Positions 45,870 to 59,284 are shown, counted from the stretch's first letter. The stretch: DNA of 64,000 nucleotides from Siphonodentalium dalli (GCA_032622095.1 CP136064.1:172802310-172866309); one strand, 5' to 3'. Numbers and translations: made by a program. The notes: a model not told the origin generated them from the letters alone.

Positions 45870-48800
45870 TCAGGAGGGACGGGAATATTTTTGAATGAGG
45901 GATGAAGTTGAGACTGGTTCCATTTTGTTGTATCAGAACATTGAAAATGTACAGGTACCGGATGAAATGGAGCTTCTGCATGCTAGCTCAAGTCAATCGG
46001 ATTGAGTGGGTTACAGTGGAATGTATGGGACGGACTTAGAATCACGCTATCTTGCTATGATGCTGAACACATGTGCTGCCATAGATGTTGGCTGATACTG
46101 TTTCTCAGTTATGCGCAAGTACCGTGGAGTACAAAGTACACCACAGTTTATGTACATTAGAGAAATGAAGCACACGCCACAACTGAAGCAATTAGCTGAT
46201 ATACACGCTGATAAACGCCGAGCATTGAAAGCAACGACGGTATGATATCATACACCATGTCTAATATTCTATGTGAAGTGCGTGCACAACGATTTACAGT
46301 GCGAAATGAGCTGCGAAACGTCCCTAAATAATATTAATGTATGTGAGCTCAGCGTTTTAGTTGGCCTGATATACACCGTTAACGTCGTTTGAGCTCAATC
46401 GAAATTTGTCTAATTACCGTACCTATCTGGTTGAATGTTTCAAGTATATAGTCGATATTAATAAGTTTTATGGTTAAGATTCCCTTGCACGTGCATGGTT
46501 GCATCTGTTAGTACACCATGTACTCTCGGACTTTTATCTAGAATAAAATAGACTTTTCCCTGCATGGAGTTGATAGGAATGAATGCTTATAATAGAAATA
46601 GCAGCTGAGCTAGCAGCCACTGCATAATTTTGGACGCGTGATGTAATGCTGCAGATGTGCTGCACATGTGTTTTCTCAGAAGATTTATGCAGTTCACACA
46701 CAAAGTCAGAGAATATACTGTTTTATTGATCTCGCGAGATTTCATATGTCCCTCTCCCGCGGAGGAGCTCACGCAATATGGCGATATATTGCACACGTGC
46801 ACTCACACTGCAAGCCCTATGTATACATCTGTCCCCTCGCTATGCGCTGGATAGACGACTGCCAGCACGTACATGCTCATGTCTATTTTTTTGGAATAGG
46901 AAACTCAACGGTAAATCCACAAAAATGGCTGTTATCACGTGTCGTTTCTAATCGTGTTTTCTTGTCCAACTTATGTTGATGTATATATTTTGTTCAAGAT
47001 TAATTATGCAACATGGCATAAGCACACCAAACAGAAAACATTTCCTACAAGTTGGATTTGCTTTTGAATTTTAGCTAATGGTATGTCAAACCCGTTTCAG
47101 AAACATGTTTGAATTTACTGTTGGCTACATGTAATTGGCGCAGGATTTGAATGACCAGTGTAACGAGGGGACAGAACTCAGCGTTGCATTTTGATATCCA
47201 CTGTATACCTGGTAGTTGTTGTTGTTGTTGTTGTTGTTTTCAACGCAGGACCCGGGGGGATTTGAAAGGGGCGGAACCCCTCTCCTACAACTCACTTTGG
47301 AATTTAGAAGGGGTCATGCATGGGAATGAAGTAACATTGCGCATGGCATGGTGAGCGCGCGGTGAGTCTTATGCACCGCAAAGAGGGGGCAAAACCCAAA
47401 CAGACAACGGGGGGAAAGGGGGTAGATGTTCTGATTAAATTAAAACCGACTCTATTCGCCAATTCAGTTATTAAGGTATACATTGGAAGGGTCTATTTCT
47501 CAGCGGAAGGGCTGTGCGGGAATTATGAGCAGGCGACAGACAAGTGGAGAAATAATCATATGCATTGGTGGGAAATGTTCAGATAATAAGTGCAACGTTT
47601 GTTGAACGTATTATGTGAACATTTCATATACAGGATAACTACTCAGCAATGAGTATTTAGTAAATAAAGCGTTATCGAGTGAATGGTGATTGACTGATTA
47701 AGAAGCGCGGGTATAGCCACCGGCAAGATATAATGAAAATCCGTGAAAAAAAATATCTATGAACATAAAATTGGTAACATCGGAATCCATATATATCACG
47801 CGGCATGAGCTGGTATTGGAAAGACGCCAGAAGTCTCATACCAGCGGACAGATTACTGTGTGAAGTATCCACGCCAATTATTGGGTAGCTCGTAGAAAAA
47901 CATTAGTTGGTTTTTATGTCGGAGGTAATTCCCAGAACACGGGAGTTCAGCAGTTGCTCTAACCTTTGATGTCCTCTGTAGAGTATATTAGCTGAACACA
48001 GAGGCACCAATTCATCTCCCGGTTATAGTTGGTGTATTTCTTCTCCGAACTTTCTGATTGATCAGGAGGTGCGAGATATAATTGTTTTTGGGTAAAGAGA
48101 CCATTCAACAGCAGATCTTGTCACTAGGAATGTTTCTCTTGTTTTCACGAACTGGGGCATAAAATGAACAACCATAAGACACCCACTCACGATATAGGGG
48201 ATCTGACAATATTTTAGCGCTTCACAAAAAAAGACATAACGTGGTAAGAGAGCGGCGAGATAGATGTTTATTCCTCAAAATACGGCGACTATTTATTATA
48301 GTACAATATATATATCTATACAAAATAAATTATGACATAAATTAAACACACAATGCAATAGCTAATTTATTATCAAGATACCAAGCGGTCGGATGACTTA
48401 CCAGTCACCATATCTAAACCGAATAATAGCTCGTATGTCACTATACATATAATGTAAGGATAATTATAGTAGGACAATAAGACAAGAGCCATATCTATAA
48501 CAGTAGGACCAATTATCGCATTGTATTCTTCGTGCAATAAATTAGATATAGAAAGTTTCTCTTGTCCCGGTGACCACAATGAGGTTGATAAAATTGCATT
48601 CAATTTCTTTGGCATGTTATAGATGCCGTTTTAATCACTTGAATATGATGATAATGTATTGTCATGTGTCTGCTATATTATTTCCACAATTGCATGTACG
48701 CTATCGTTGGCAGACATCATTGTTGTATGATTTGCTTTAATAGATCTTATTTAATGTTCTGTGATGAACATCATGTATAGCGCATTTCGAGAATTCAAAG

Positions 48801-50120
48801 TGTTAAATATAAGCGACTCTTTTATAGCATAGTTAATCCAGGTACAACGGCATGGCATGTCTCCAAAATAAACGATGGTACTGCAATAATGCATTGCAAT
48901 ATGTGCACATGTATGATGAATATTGCATGCCGACCGGCACCAAGCAATAATCGAATGTATGTTTCTACCCACTGGATATCGCTATAAAAAATACCCCATC
49001 AGCAGGCTCCACTAGAAAAGCGCATTTATCTCTGTCGAAAACCCTGCCAGAATCATTGAAATGGTATCATACCGGTATGCTTTATGGTTTCATCCCGTGG
49101 CACATATTCACGGGGGTATCCTTAAACAGTGGCTTTCTCGATAAGATCTATGTGATTTCATGCTTGTGCACAGTTTAAATTTACTCTCATTAACCCTGTT
49201 GGGATCGTCCCTTCGAACAAACGTCTTCGTGACGAAAAAAATAGGCAGAATACAGTGCGGATCTTTACTCATCTTAATATTTTATCGAATGAGTTGCGGG
49301 CGGCGCCAGGATACATTTCACAATACAATTCTGACGATACGATACGTATCGCGATATAATCCACCCAGAAAGTTAGAAAGGCAAGATACAAATGGCAACA
49401 TATGAATGTAAGGACAGAGTGGAACATTCAATAGAGAAATTGTTGTGTGGTCTCTGCAGTCTTATTTATACTGGTAGCACAGAACTTTAAATATAGTTCC
49501 TTTAGTGTTATGCTTCTTTATGTCATATAATCTGTCAATTTTGTTCTTGTTATTCTATGTTAATGTACATTTGACCATACCTGGTATAACTTACTAATAA
49601 ACTTGGTTGACTGATTGATTGATGAAGTAAAGCAGAGGTCAGCTTCCAGTATACCTGCGCGCAGCCAATAGACCCACTAACTATATCCGGCCCATAAATA
49701 TGCGAGTCGAGTAGAGGTAAACGTTTCTCGTATCAAACGAATACAGATGTTTTCTTGATTAACAGTTTCGTCGTTACATGTCATCACCAGCACGAAGATT
49801 GTACAAAAACACGCGAAAGCATCTTCGTGCATACACATGTGCCAATGATTATTTCGGACAACGCCGTGATGTTGATCTACATTATGGCGGAGGAATGTGC
49901 CGGTTGGTGGTGGGGATAACCGTATTATTGGCAGCTGACCCGAAGTCAACCCGTATACACAAGATTAATGTGAGCACAAGCTGTCTTAGCTTATGAACAT
50001 ATGATAAATATACATGGGTTTCTTGATAAACGGTGGTATGTTTTACCCTCCCAAATTCTGGGCTACCTTTATAGCAGTTTATATTATCATGCATGGTACA
50101 ATAATTTTGACCCACCCATG
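45870..50120. other. No gene recognised
   Basis: It includes a (TTG)n run near 47,217-47,238 and a probable LINE-type tail (TAATAAACTTGGTTGACTG, GATTGATTGATG) at 49,593-49,625 on the plus strand. Frames are short and lack motifs. Confidence 0.45.
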
Positions 50121-50124
50121 AAAC

Positions 50125-50760
50125 CTCCCAAATTCTTTACTATTGGTCCAAGAAAAACTAAGCATCTTACACTGCAGAATTCGCAACTACTGTAGTGATC
50201 TCAAATCAGTTATGTACAACCATTTTATCTCTAAATGCATATGTGGATACGAAGTCGAAGATACCTTTCGTTACCTCTTTGAGCGCCCCCTGTATGTAAC
50301 CGAAAGATGCGAACTTTTCGACAAGATTGCAACCCACCAATTTATAATATCTAACATTTCCTCCTAACTCACAGAGGGATATCATCAAAATCGAATCGAC
50401 GCAATGAAATTATTTTCCATTTTGTTCATTCATATATACCTTTTATCATCGAAACGATTTAATTAGGCCCTATCTGCAGAAAATATTTGCGATCATCCCG
50501 TGCGTTACATATATTGACTATCTCAGATGAAATTTCAAAAGCAGAAGGGTATATAGGACTGACAGCAACCACACACACACCACAAACACACCACGTTTCA
50601 TCCTGTATATATGTTATGTTCGTCATCTACAGTGCATGTATTTATTAATATGTTATAATAATGCGAGAGGGGTGGATGTAAGTTGTCAAAACGTGTGCCC
50701 TGGTCCCTCTTGTAATATTAGTTTACAATAAAAATATGTTTAAACAAAAAAAAAATAGTT
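50125..50760 (+). mobile_element. 5'-truncated LINE: RT C-terminus plus 3' UTR and A tail
   Basis: Frames near 50,140-50,365 give LSILHCRIRNYCSDL, CICGYEVEDTFRYLFERPLY and VTERCELFDKIATHQ, the C-terminal zinc-knuckle-like block of invertebrate LINE reverse transcriptases (...R...SDL....... C.CG..ED..HYLF.CPLY...R..L). About 380 bp of 3' UTR follows, ending AATAAAAATATGTTTAAAC and an A9 tract near 50,755. The same tail motif recurs near 16,165 and 39,815 on the plus strand. Confidence 0.65.
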
Positions 50761-50989
50761 TTGACTATTTCTGACTGTAAAATAAGTGGGCTCACGGGGT
50801 CCATTCTAGTTATTTCGCGGTAATGGAAAATGTACAGATGCTGGTGTTATGTTGCTAAATCTACGGTAACATGGTGTGTGTGACACTGACGGTTCAGTGT
50901 CTATATCGTCGAACGAAACAATCGTACATGCCTTATGCGAACCACCGCGTAATAAATAGCTGATTGACTTATATAAACAACAATGGTAT

Positions 50990-51362
50990 GGATATATGGC
51001 TAGCTCAAATAAATTAACTTTTTATAGGTGCATTAGAGAACAGTTTACCCGTCCTAAATTCCTCGGTATTGACAACAACGATATTGTTATGCATTTAGAG
51101 AGGTTCAGGTCCAGAAACCGTCTGTTGCCGGTGGAAACTGTGTCCTGGACAAACACAATATAACGAGAGATGATGGAATCGGAGATGAATTTCATTTTAT
51201 ATTAGTATATATGCCCAAACCTGAAAGATCTGAGTTCAAGATATATAAAGAAATATTACTATAAAAGACCCTTCACATTGAAGCCAACCGACATATTCAA
51301 TAGCGGTAATAAACGAACGCTTACTAATCTTGCTCTACTATTAAGAAAGCCCAATCAATAAC
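50990..51362 (+). pseudogene. LINE reverse-transcriptase C-terminus, frameshifted
   Basis: One frame reads HLERFRSRNRLLPVET; after shifts come IGDEFHFIL, CPNLKDL and SRYIKKYYYKRPFTLKPTDI, then FNSGNKRTLTNLALLLRK. This is the block ..R..NH.LPIETG.W... GDEFHYL..C...... YY.RP...K...L.... of aquatic-invertebrate LINEs. Several stops and shifts are present. Confidence 0.65.
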
Positions 51363-51364
51363 GA

Positions 51365-52690
51365 GGATCTCCTGAGTCATACCAAAAAACATATACCAAA
51401 CTACCCAAACCCTCTGATTACTGACCACATATCCCCAGTCTATGTAAACATACACTCAGATTCATACTGATACTGAGTCTATTGCATTCCCATCAACTTT
51501 TCATTTCTGAACGGTTGTGAGCTTCCCCCAAATTACGTCACACCACACTAAATATAAATCTGAAATTAGTTGTGATTGACAGGCGTAAACATGGTCACGT
51601 GCCAGTGCCGTCATGGCCGCTTCAACCACGTGAAGCCGATTCTAAGAATCGGAATTAATAGTTGCAGGGTTTGTGACTTTTCGTTCGGCGGTTGTTTTAC
51701 TGACAATAAAGGGAAGCAGCTAGCTTCCGGGATCCAAAATAATATGTACAATAACTAAGACAGATCTTCTTGAAATTATAAAAAGTGTCACTTTATGTGG
51801 ATCTCTTGGACTCAGAACGAATTATTTTTTAGATTGGCAAGGCGATTTGTCGCCCATGTTGTCAAAAAATAACACAAATCAACGGCCACGAATCAAAAAT
51901 ACATGAATGTCGGGATTATCTGCTAAAACAACTACAGAACTAAAAAAAAGTTAAATGACATAACAAAACGATCTATCAGTTCCCCAGTACCGGCAGTAGT
52001 ACCACCGCAGCCAAAACGAGCGAAGAACAACACAATTCTACCACCAACCCCACCGAAACCCTCCCGACCTCACACAGCCGTATTATTAGCTCCAAAGATT
52101 GGCCAGTTGTACCATAATTACAGTTGCCTGCAATCCAAATTCCGGTGATTCTTGATTTTAAACTTTCGACCGCTCGTCAACAATCTACTTTATTTGTCGA
52201 TTTGTGAATTTCTCTTCCGGTATAACATGACGTCATGGATACTATTTTAACAACATTTAGCCACACCTTCGGAATTTCCACACCGAGAGCACGTGACATG
52301 TTACTAGTTTTTTATTGGGGCACACATTTCTTGGAGCTAAGTTTTGATTGGCGGTAATTACAAGGAATCCCGGGTTTGGGAAATAAAAACTGAACGAAAG
52401 GTCGTCAGACCCACTATTTTTTATATGTGGGTATGTAGTTTACTCCGGACTGACATATCCCATGCTATATTGCCGTATATCTATTCATATAATTCACTGC
52501 ACGCGCATGCACAATCCAAATGTATTGAAATTTAACGTTCCATTCTATATGTCAAAATGACGACGATTCTATCAATAAATTGAAAATTGACAACGAAAAA
52601 CCGACAATTAAGATAACGAGCGATGGGAAATCTAAAAGCGAGAAGCGCTCACATATGTAAAGTGTATGGGGATAAGTTTCGTGTTATAAC
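51365..52690. other. No gene recognised; one Pro-rich open patch
   Basis: Around 51,970-52,110 a plus frame reads SSPVPAVVPPQPKRAKNN then PPTPPKPSRPHTAVLLAPK, a composition seen in LINE ORF1 linkers. Too short to assign. Confidence 0.35.
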
Positions 52691-52695
52691 ATTAA

Positions 52696-53059
52696 CCCTT
52701 TACCCAACAGAAGGGCCCTGTGCCAATGCATTCTCTTATATATGCGAGTCGACCATAGGTCGCCTCGCATATATAAGAGAATGCATTGGCTTAACACATT
52801 AAAAATTATAAAATTGTTAAAGAATGTAAGATTTTTTTTAGGCCAATGCATTCTCTTATATATGCGAGGCGACCTATGGTCGACTCGCATATATAAGAGA
52901 ATGCATTGGCACAGGGCATAACTGTAACTATCACAATGTGGTCAAGGAGCCGGTTCCAATCATATCCATATTTGTATGGTTCTATTGAGACAGACCGAAG
53001 ATATTTTAGGCTGTTGAAGCTTTATTTGGCCGGTTTTGGCCGGTTTGTTGGGTAAAGGG
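52696..53059 (-). mobile_element. Palindrome-bearing TTAA MITE, copy II (364 bp)
   Basis: Inverted relative to copy I; TTAA at 52,692-52,695 and 53,060-53,063. 69-bp palindromes at 52,722-52,790 and 52,842-52,910. Near-identical to copies I and III, which implies recent spread. Confidence 0.85.
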
Positions 53060-53449
53060 TTAAACCGACAACTAACCCATATAATTCGACCGTCTATAGT
53101 AAAACACAGTTTAGGGAGTCTAGACCTCAGATGACGAATCCGTTTTTTCTGGACCGCGATTTTCAATTGTTACAACCAGTTCAATGGGTGGAGCTGTAAA
53201 TAATCTCGATTGAGGGCGTATCGGCTTGGGTGTTATCATGCCATATACGACACATGAGTTGTTATAAGCGCGCCCATATTCGTATTAATTGAGGGTGTGT
53301 CAATAACTATTCTGCCTGCCTCAGTTTCGTGTGCTTATAGTAACAGGACAGTTTGACTGCATGATCATCTTACCTAATATAGTTGTCAATCAGCTGACCA
53401 TGAATGACCACAAACGCCCTCTATAAGACCCCGGTTTACCTGGACCGTC

Positions 53450-54010
53450 AAATTAGGGCTTAAACTCGGTGGTTTAAAGATACGGGCGGCGTTGGCGCTG
53501 GGTATGCTGTTAAAATATTCACATCCGTCAAAAACCACCATAAACAGAAAGAATAGTAAATTTTGACAGACTTTGTTCATATACCAATAAGAAATATGGC
53601 ATAAACAGTATGTTATTGTCAATTTCCCCCCCTTTGTTATGTAAACAAAGGCAAAAAAAAAAACGTTACGTTTCCTCGCTTTTGTTTAGATCCGGATATG
53701 GTAAACATAAAGAGCGTTATTTGTTACTGTTTTCCTGATATGGAAATAATAAAGAGCGTTTATATCATTTTTGTGTGATTAACCAATAGAATTGCGCTGT
53801 GTTATGTAAACAGAAGCTCAACTTCTGTAACACGAGCAGGCTCTTGTTTACGTACATCATCGTACGTCTTGACGACAATATACTATTTACGCGCTGATTA
53901 TGTTTGGCATATGAACAAAACTATATATATTTTAATATTCCTTCTGTTGATGGCGATTTGAACAAATATGAATATCTCTGCAACGAACGCCACCCGTGCC
54001 TTTAAACTGG
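53450..54010 (+). repeat. Direct repeat R-c, copy 1
   Basis: TCAAAAACC-CCA, AATAATAAAGAGCGTTTATA, CAGGCTCTTG and AACAAATATGAATAT segments recur in the same order at 54,640-55,010 plus 55,810-55,935. Confidence 0.65.
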
Positions 54011-54639
54011 ATATGACAAATCTGCCCAATCAATTGGTGGCCGTATTATATAGTGCCTATTCTGCTACCGTGTGACCGATAATTCGTGGGACCATAAATC
54101 TACCTTGATCGATATGCGATGGTTGTGTGTTTTACTGAATTTAGTTGAAGGAGGTCGTATTTCGTCCATATATATTATGACTGTTCATACAAACGAGAAC
54201 AAACTCAATGGAGTCCTATTTGTTGTGACGATTAGTGCTTCGCAATTACAGTTGGAACGAACACATAGTTCGATTATGTTGTGCCATATCGGCAAGTGTG
54301 ACTCTTAAAGGGACTAAATGCAATCGAAGGAGGTTCATGCGAAATAACCTAAAAGTCTGTATATCAACTATCATCAACCAGTACATACAAAATAGATTGT
54401 TCTTATTTTCATTAATAATAACTCCACAAGGATATTTCGCACATTGAAACCATTGTTATGTAAACGTTACAGTGGAATTACCAATACAAATAAAACTTTG
54501 ACGGTAAATATTGGAAACGGTCAAAGCGTTGACTTTAATATGCTGAAAATCATATTCAGACTAATATTTCTGAACTTACTGCACGTTTAGTGATGTTTGT
54601 TGATAACTAACTGTAACATTTATGTTTACATAACAATGG

Positions 54640-55010
54640 TTTAAAAGTACGGGAGGCCATGGTGGTGGATATGCTGTGAAAATATTTCCACCGGTCAAAA
54701 ACCGCCACAAACAGAAAGAATATTAAAATGTATAGACATATTTTATTTGTCGGTATACAAATAAGAAATATCGCATATAAACAGTTTGTTATTGTCATAT
54801 GTTTGACCATTGTTATGTAAACAAAAGTTACTTTCTTGGTGTTTGTTTATATTATGATGGTAAACATATAGAGCGTTCTTTGTTGCTGAATTCCTGATAT
54901 GGAACTAATAAAGAGCGTTTATATCATTTGTGTGTGATTAGCCAGTAACACTGTGCTGTCTTCTGTAACACAATCAGGCTCTTGCTTAGGTAAAATATAG
55001 TAGGTCTTTA
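54640..55010 (+). repeat. Direct repeat R-c, copy 2, left part
   Basis: It matches copy 1 up to about 53,865; the remainder is displaced to 55,810-55,935 by the LINE inserted between. Confidence 0.6.
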
Positions 55011-55012
55011 TG

Positions 55013-55800
55013 ATAATAATGCTTTATTCTCTGATCCAGGTTACATGCTAGGATATTGAGACAGAAGTATATACAAAGAAGATGAAGCATATAAACAATA
55101 TTTACATCCGGTTTTACATGGTCTCAAAACCTTACATACAATTACATGTGCAATTTATATAATAAGTGTGTTGCTGTCGAGATAGCGGGTTATATTACAT
55201 TTATATGTTGTGTATCATGTGTATACGGTAGATTCATTGCTTGTGCGATAACAACAACAACAACAACTTCAACCATGTTATGTGTTGCGAGTCTTTTCTA
55301 CTTCGCTAAATATAGTTTTGATAAAAGAACATAACTTGCGTAGGAAATGTGGGTCATTTGAGTTCAGAACGTCACTCATTATTACTACATTAGCCCGTTC
55401 AGCATGTCTATTTTGGATTAGATGAGATATTTGAGTCTTGAATTTGTTACATTCTAAAAGGTAATGAAATTCATCTCCTATTTGACTCTTGCTACACAAA
55501 ATTCATTTCCTGTCCTTATGGTCTGTGTTATCCCATCTTCCGGTTTCGATTGGTAATTTATGATTGGATGTTCGAAATTTACATAAAATTGTTCGATTTT
55601 TGTAGTTCAGTAGGTCGAGATATTTCTCAAAGTAAATTTCGTGTTTGAATATCTGGTAAATCCCCCCCCCCCCCCCTACTGGAACCGTTGTTCATATCAG
55701 CTCTCCAGGTTAATTTGAATTGATTTATTATACTACAGCGCACATAATCCAGAAATTGGTTCGGGTTTTGTATTCTTTGAGCATCTATTAAGTGGCATTG
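55013..55800 (-). mobile_element. 5'-truncated LINE insertion with almost open RT C-terminus
   Basis: From about 55,790 down to 55,278 one minus frame stays open except for a single TGA: FLDYVRCSIINQFKLTW, then IYQIFKHEIYFEKYLDLL, FRTSNHKLPIETGRW, ILCSKSQIGDEFHYLLECNK and SFIKTIFSEVEKTRN. The TGA replaces an expected Cys (RK-stop-ILC). A run of 15 G (complement of 55,662-55,676) adds in-frame glycines where the family has other residues. The 3' UTR runs to about 55,013. The insertion splits a repeat whose other copy (about 53.8-53.9 kb) lacks it. Confidence 0.68.
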
Positions 55801-55941
55801 ATTACATGATTGATAGCATGCTGTTTACGCGATGGTCATGGTATATATGAACGAAACTGTGTGCGTTTTAATGTTTTTCTGTTAACGGTGATTGGAACAA
55901 ATATGAATATTTTCGACAACTAAGGCCTCCCGTGCCTTTAA

Positions 55942-56309
55942 CCCTTTACCCAACAAACCGGCCAAAACCGGCCAAATAAAGCTTCAACAGCCTAAACTAT
56001 CTTCGGTCTGTCTCAATAGAACCATACAAGTATGGATATCAATGGAACCGGCTCCTTGACCACATTGTGATGGTTACAGTTATGCCCTGTGCCAAAGCAT
56101 TCTCTTATATATGCGAGTCGACCATAGGTCGCCTCGCATATATAAGAGAATGCATTGGCCTAAAAAAAAAAATTCTTACATTCTTTAACAATTTTATAAT
56201 TTTTAATGTGTTAAGCCAATGCATTCTCTTATATATGCGAGGCGACCTATGGTCGACTCGCATATATAGGAGAATGCATTGGCACAGGGCCCTTCTGTTG
56301 GGTAAAGGG
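55942..56309 (+). mobile_element. Palindrome-bearing TTAA MITE, copy III (368 bp)
   Basis: TTAA at 55,938-55,941 and 56,310-56,313. TIRs CCCTTTACCCAACA / TGTTGGGTAAAGGG match perfectly. Palindromes at 56,091-56,159 and 56,215-56,283. Confidence 0.86.
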
Positions 56310-56913
56310 TTAAACACACGAACTATCGTTATTGGAGAACTATCAAATTTTATAATAACAAATGTTATCTATTTATCCATGTTGTTCTCATTAGTGATGT
56401 TTTTACAGACTTATATATGCTGTGCACATTTACCCACTGTAAATGCATTGGGGCCCTTTAAAACATGGTTATATGATATTCTCTGAATGATTATTTTTCT
56501 GACGAAATTGTTAGTATGTTGATGTGCATTTACCGACACTATATGAATATGCGGTTTACGTTACCGCCTATACAAAGTGTAGATTGTATATCCATATGCA
56601 CATCGCTGATCCTCAGTACATGATTGATGGTGCCACATGTGCATCACTCGCTTTTATCTCATTTAAGAGAAAACGGTGTTTATCACATGCTCCATGAGTA
56701 ACAATCGTACTCTGAAGCATGGGTCGAATCTAGTCTCCAGGCGGATTCTGCTCTCATTAGAGAGGTTTCGCAAACACACAGTTAAAGAGACCCAAAGCAT
56801 GAGTATATGAGTAATCTGTTCGTACATTCGAAAAAACGGCAAAAAGAACAATATATAATGGTATAATGCACAGACACCGTTGCAACGTACACAAATAATT
56901 TGTAGCACATTAA

Positions 56914-57136
56914 ACCTTTCTTTACTAAATTCTTTACTAAATTCTTCCGTCCAGTTGTAAAAGTATATATTGGTATGGTCTATCAGTCATTTGGAGGGAT
57001 ACCCATGAAAAACGAGCAGACCGCAGATATACGAAAATATAATAAAAATGCAGAAGGACTACTATTAACTGGTGGGACATGTTCACATAAGTTAAAAAAC
57101 GACCTTATATGAACATGACTGTTTAGTAAAGAAAGG
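56914..57136. mobile_element. TTAA-flanked MITE (about 223 bp)
   Basis: TIRs ACCTTTCTTTACTAAA / TTTAGTAAAGAAAGG; TTAA at 56,910-56,913 and 57,137-57,140 (one base offset between ends). Part of its interior resembles 47,460-47,600. Confidence 0.68.
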
Positions 57137-57139
57137 TTA

Positions 57140-58700
57140 AACTATGGTTTCTGCTCGTAGCCACTCCAAAAAGTGTTATGAGCCCCACTCTTTTATTACG
57201 ATATTTCGTGAGATGAGAAACGGAAGACTTTCCTATCGTATCGGTTTATTTGTGTTGTCCTATAATATTTCGGTAATCTACAGAGACACCGATTACTCTC
57301 CCGAGTATCATATCTGTCTGACCAGCGTGCACGGATAGATTGAGTGTCCGCGTCCAATCTGTTTCATTGGAACTTTTAAATTCGAATTTACCCGAGACTC
57401 GTGTAAACTTAAACTATACTATAGTTCGAAGACACAATGCCAATTAATCTCGTTATGGGTGAGATATATATTTGTTTGACACCCCAATTGAGAAAGGAAA
57501 ATATATATGTTAGAGCCTCATCGGACAATCAATAACCGATGTACATGTATATGCATCCGTATACTATATAGATGTAGTAGATAAAGTTTACACCTAGCTG
57601 CTGACAAAGTTTGTTTGACTCAATCACGCAATGACCTCAAGGAAGAGCGAGAGATGGGGTGGTATCTTGTCTGGATAGACGATCTTTTTGCAGATTTAGT
57701 TCAGTTTTCATGACGTCAGAAAGCCACTGAGCCTCGATTATGATCGCCCATGCACTACAACATATTTCCATTAATAGTACACACTCAGCGTTTTCTTTTC
57801 ACGTATATACACTGGCAGTTGTAACCGGTTTTCGGCTGTTTTGAAACCGTCGCATGGGTAGATGCATATTGTCCCGATAAATAAAGACACGCGATTCCCG
57901 AAACTCTGCCAAATCTCGCTGCTAACTGGTAACTAACTACCCACGACCTTGGCCTTATAAACGTAAGAAGAGAAGCCAATAAAATATATTATATATGTAA
58001 CAAGATGTTGGTATTTCTGCTCTCGATGTAATTATCATGACAATCCATCGTTTGTTTCGGCTAATCGTGATTTCTGGTCGTATATTTTCATCGGCATTCT
58101 CACGCATGTACAGTGCATGTACTTACGGTTCAAATGCGTATGCACATGATTCCACCCGATGGGTATTATTGAATCGAAACTTCTGCCCATGACGTTTACT
58201 TTACAGCTGGTCTTGTTCGTATTCTTCGTGCACTGTTAGAAAATACTGTCGGTTTGACGGTGTCGGACCGTCCTAATCTGACGGTCCCATACCGTTTCAT
58301 CGGTTGTAAGGTGAATCTCCTTGTTTTATGCGCCCTCAAAATGTTCAAAGTAAAAAATGTGCCTGTTTCCAAGTTCATGTCAAAATTCAACAATATATTT
58401 ATCGGCGACCAAATTATATACGGCAGTGACTGCAAATAAATACTACTACTACTACTACTGCATACAGTATGACTGAATCTGACTGCTGATATTTAATATT
58501 TATTATTAGTTGTTTGTATTCAGTGTAATGATCCGGTATATTCATTCTGTGCAATGAACAGATCCGTCTTGTCTTGTGTCCGTAATTAAATTACGTTACT
58601 TTCATGAGCCCTTATCCTTAACATTTACGAATTTCTTTCTCAATGTCATCGCTGCGCTGAACACACAATTATTTTTTGGGAAAATGTGATCTATATAACT
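57140..58700. other. No gene recognised
   Basis: An open patch of about 85 codons (about 58,180-58,439, plus) follows an acceptor-like TTTACTTTACAG but has no known motif and no donor or upstream exon; an (ACT)n run follows its stop. Confidence 0.4.
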
Positions 58701-58705
58701 AAACC

Positions 58706-59180
58706 GGGGGGGGGGGGGGGGGTAAAACATTTGCAGGAATGTATGCCGGGGTAGGTGGAAACATCAACAATCTTGCAAATAAAACTGTGTAGAAAATATA
58801 AAACCTAAATAAATTAGGGTTTTTCTTGATGATCTTATGTAACAGGATTGAGACTAGAAACTTCAACAGTCGTGTACATATATAAAGCTTCGAGAAATGT
58901 AAAACAGAAAAAAATATACTTTATACTGATGTAATTAAGTTCTTTAACCTAGATAATTGTGTGCATGGAAAAAGAGCGAGCAATAGCTGTCTCAAATATT
59001 ATTGTGATTATCAATAGCTATATAGACAATAACTGTCATCGGTGCATCGAGTCAATCAGTGAATTATTTTGCATATCTATAAACTCAGATGACTAAATAT
59101 GTTACACAACAGCTAAAGTATCGAGGTCTGGTATAGTAACTGCTTATCATTTAGAGTAATAGTAATTGCTTCAGTAGACT
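58706..59180 (+). repeat. Interspersed repeat R-b, copy 3 (uninserted at the MITE site)
   Basis: It opens with a G17 tract, then TGCAGGAATGTATGCCGGGG, and continues as copy 1, with an intact ATAACTGTCATCGGTGCATC junction where copy 1 carries the MITE. Confidence 0.65.
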
Positions 59181-59284
59181 AACAAAAGTGGTATGGAATA
59201 AGGCTGAGCTGGTTGGCAGACAAATAAGAAAATAGTTAGAAATTTATATGGAATTGTGTGTATCCTGTATATTCGCCCTTATTA

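Noticed and set aside
58180-58439. Terminal exon after TTTACTTTACAG
   Set aside because: The open patch has no known motif, no partner exon was found, and the antisense strand is equally open.
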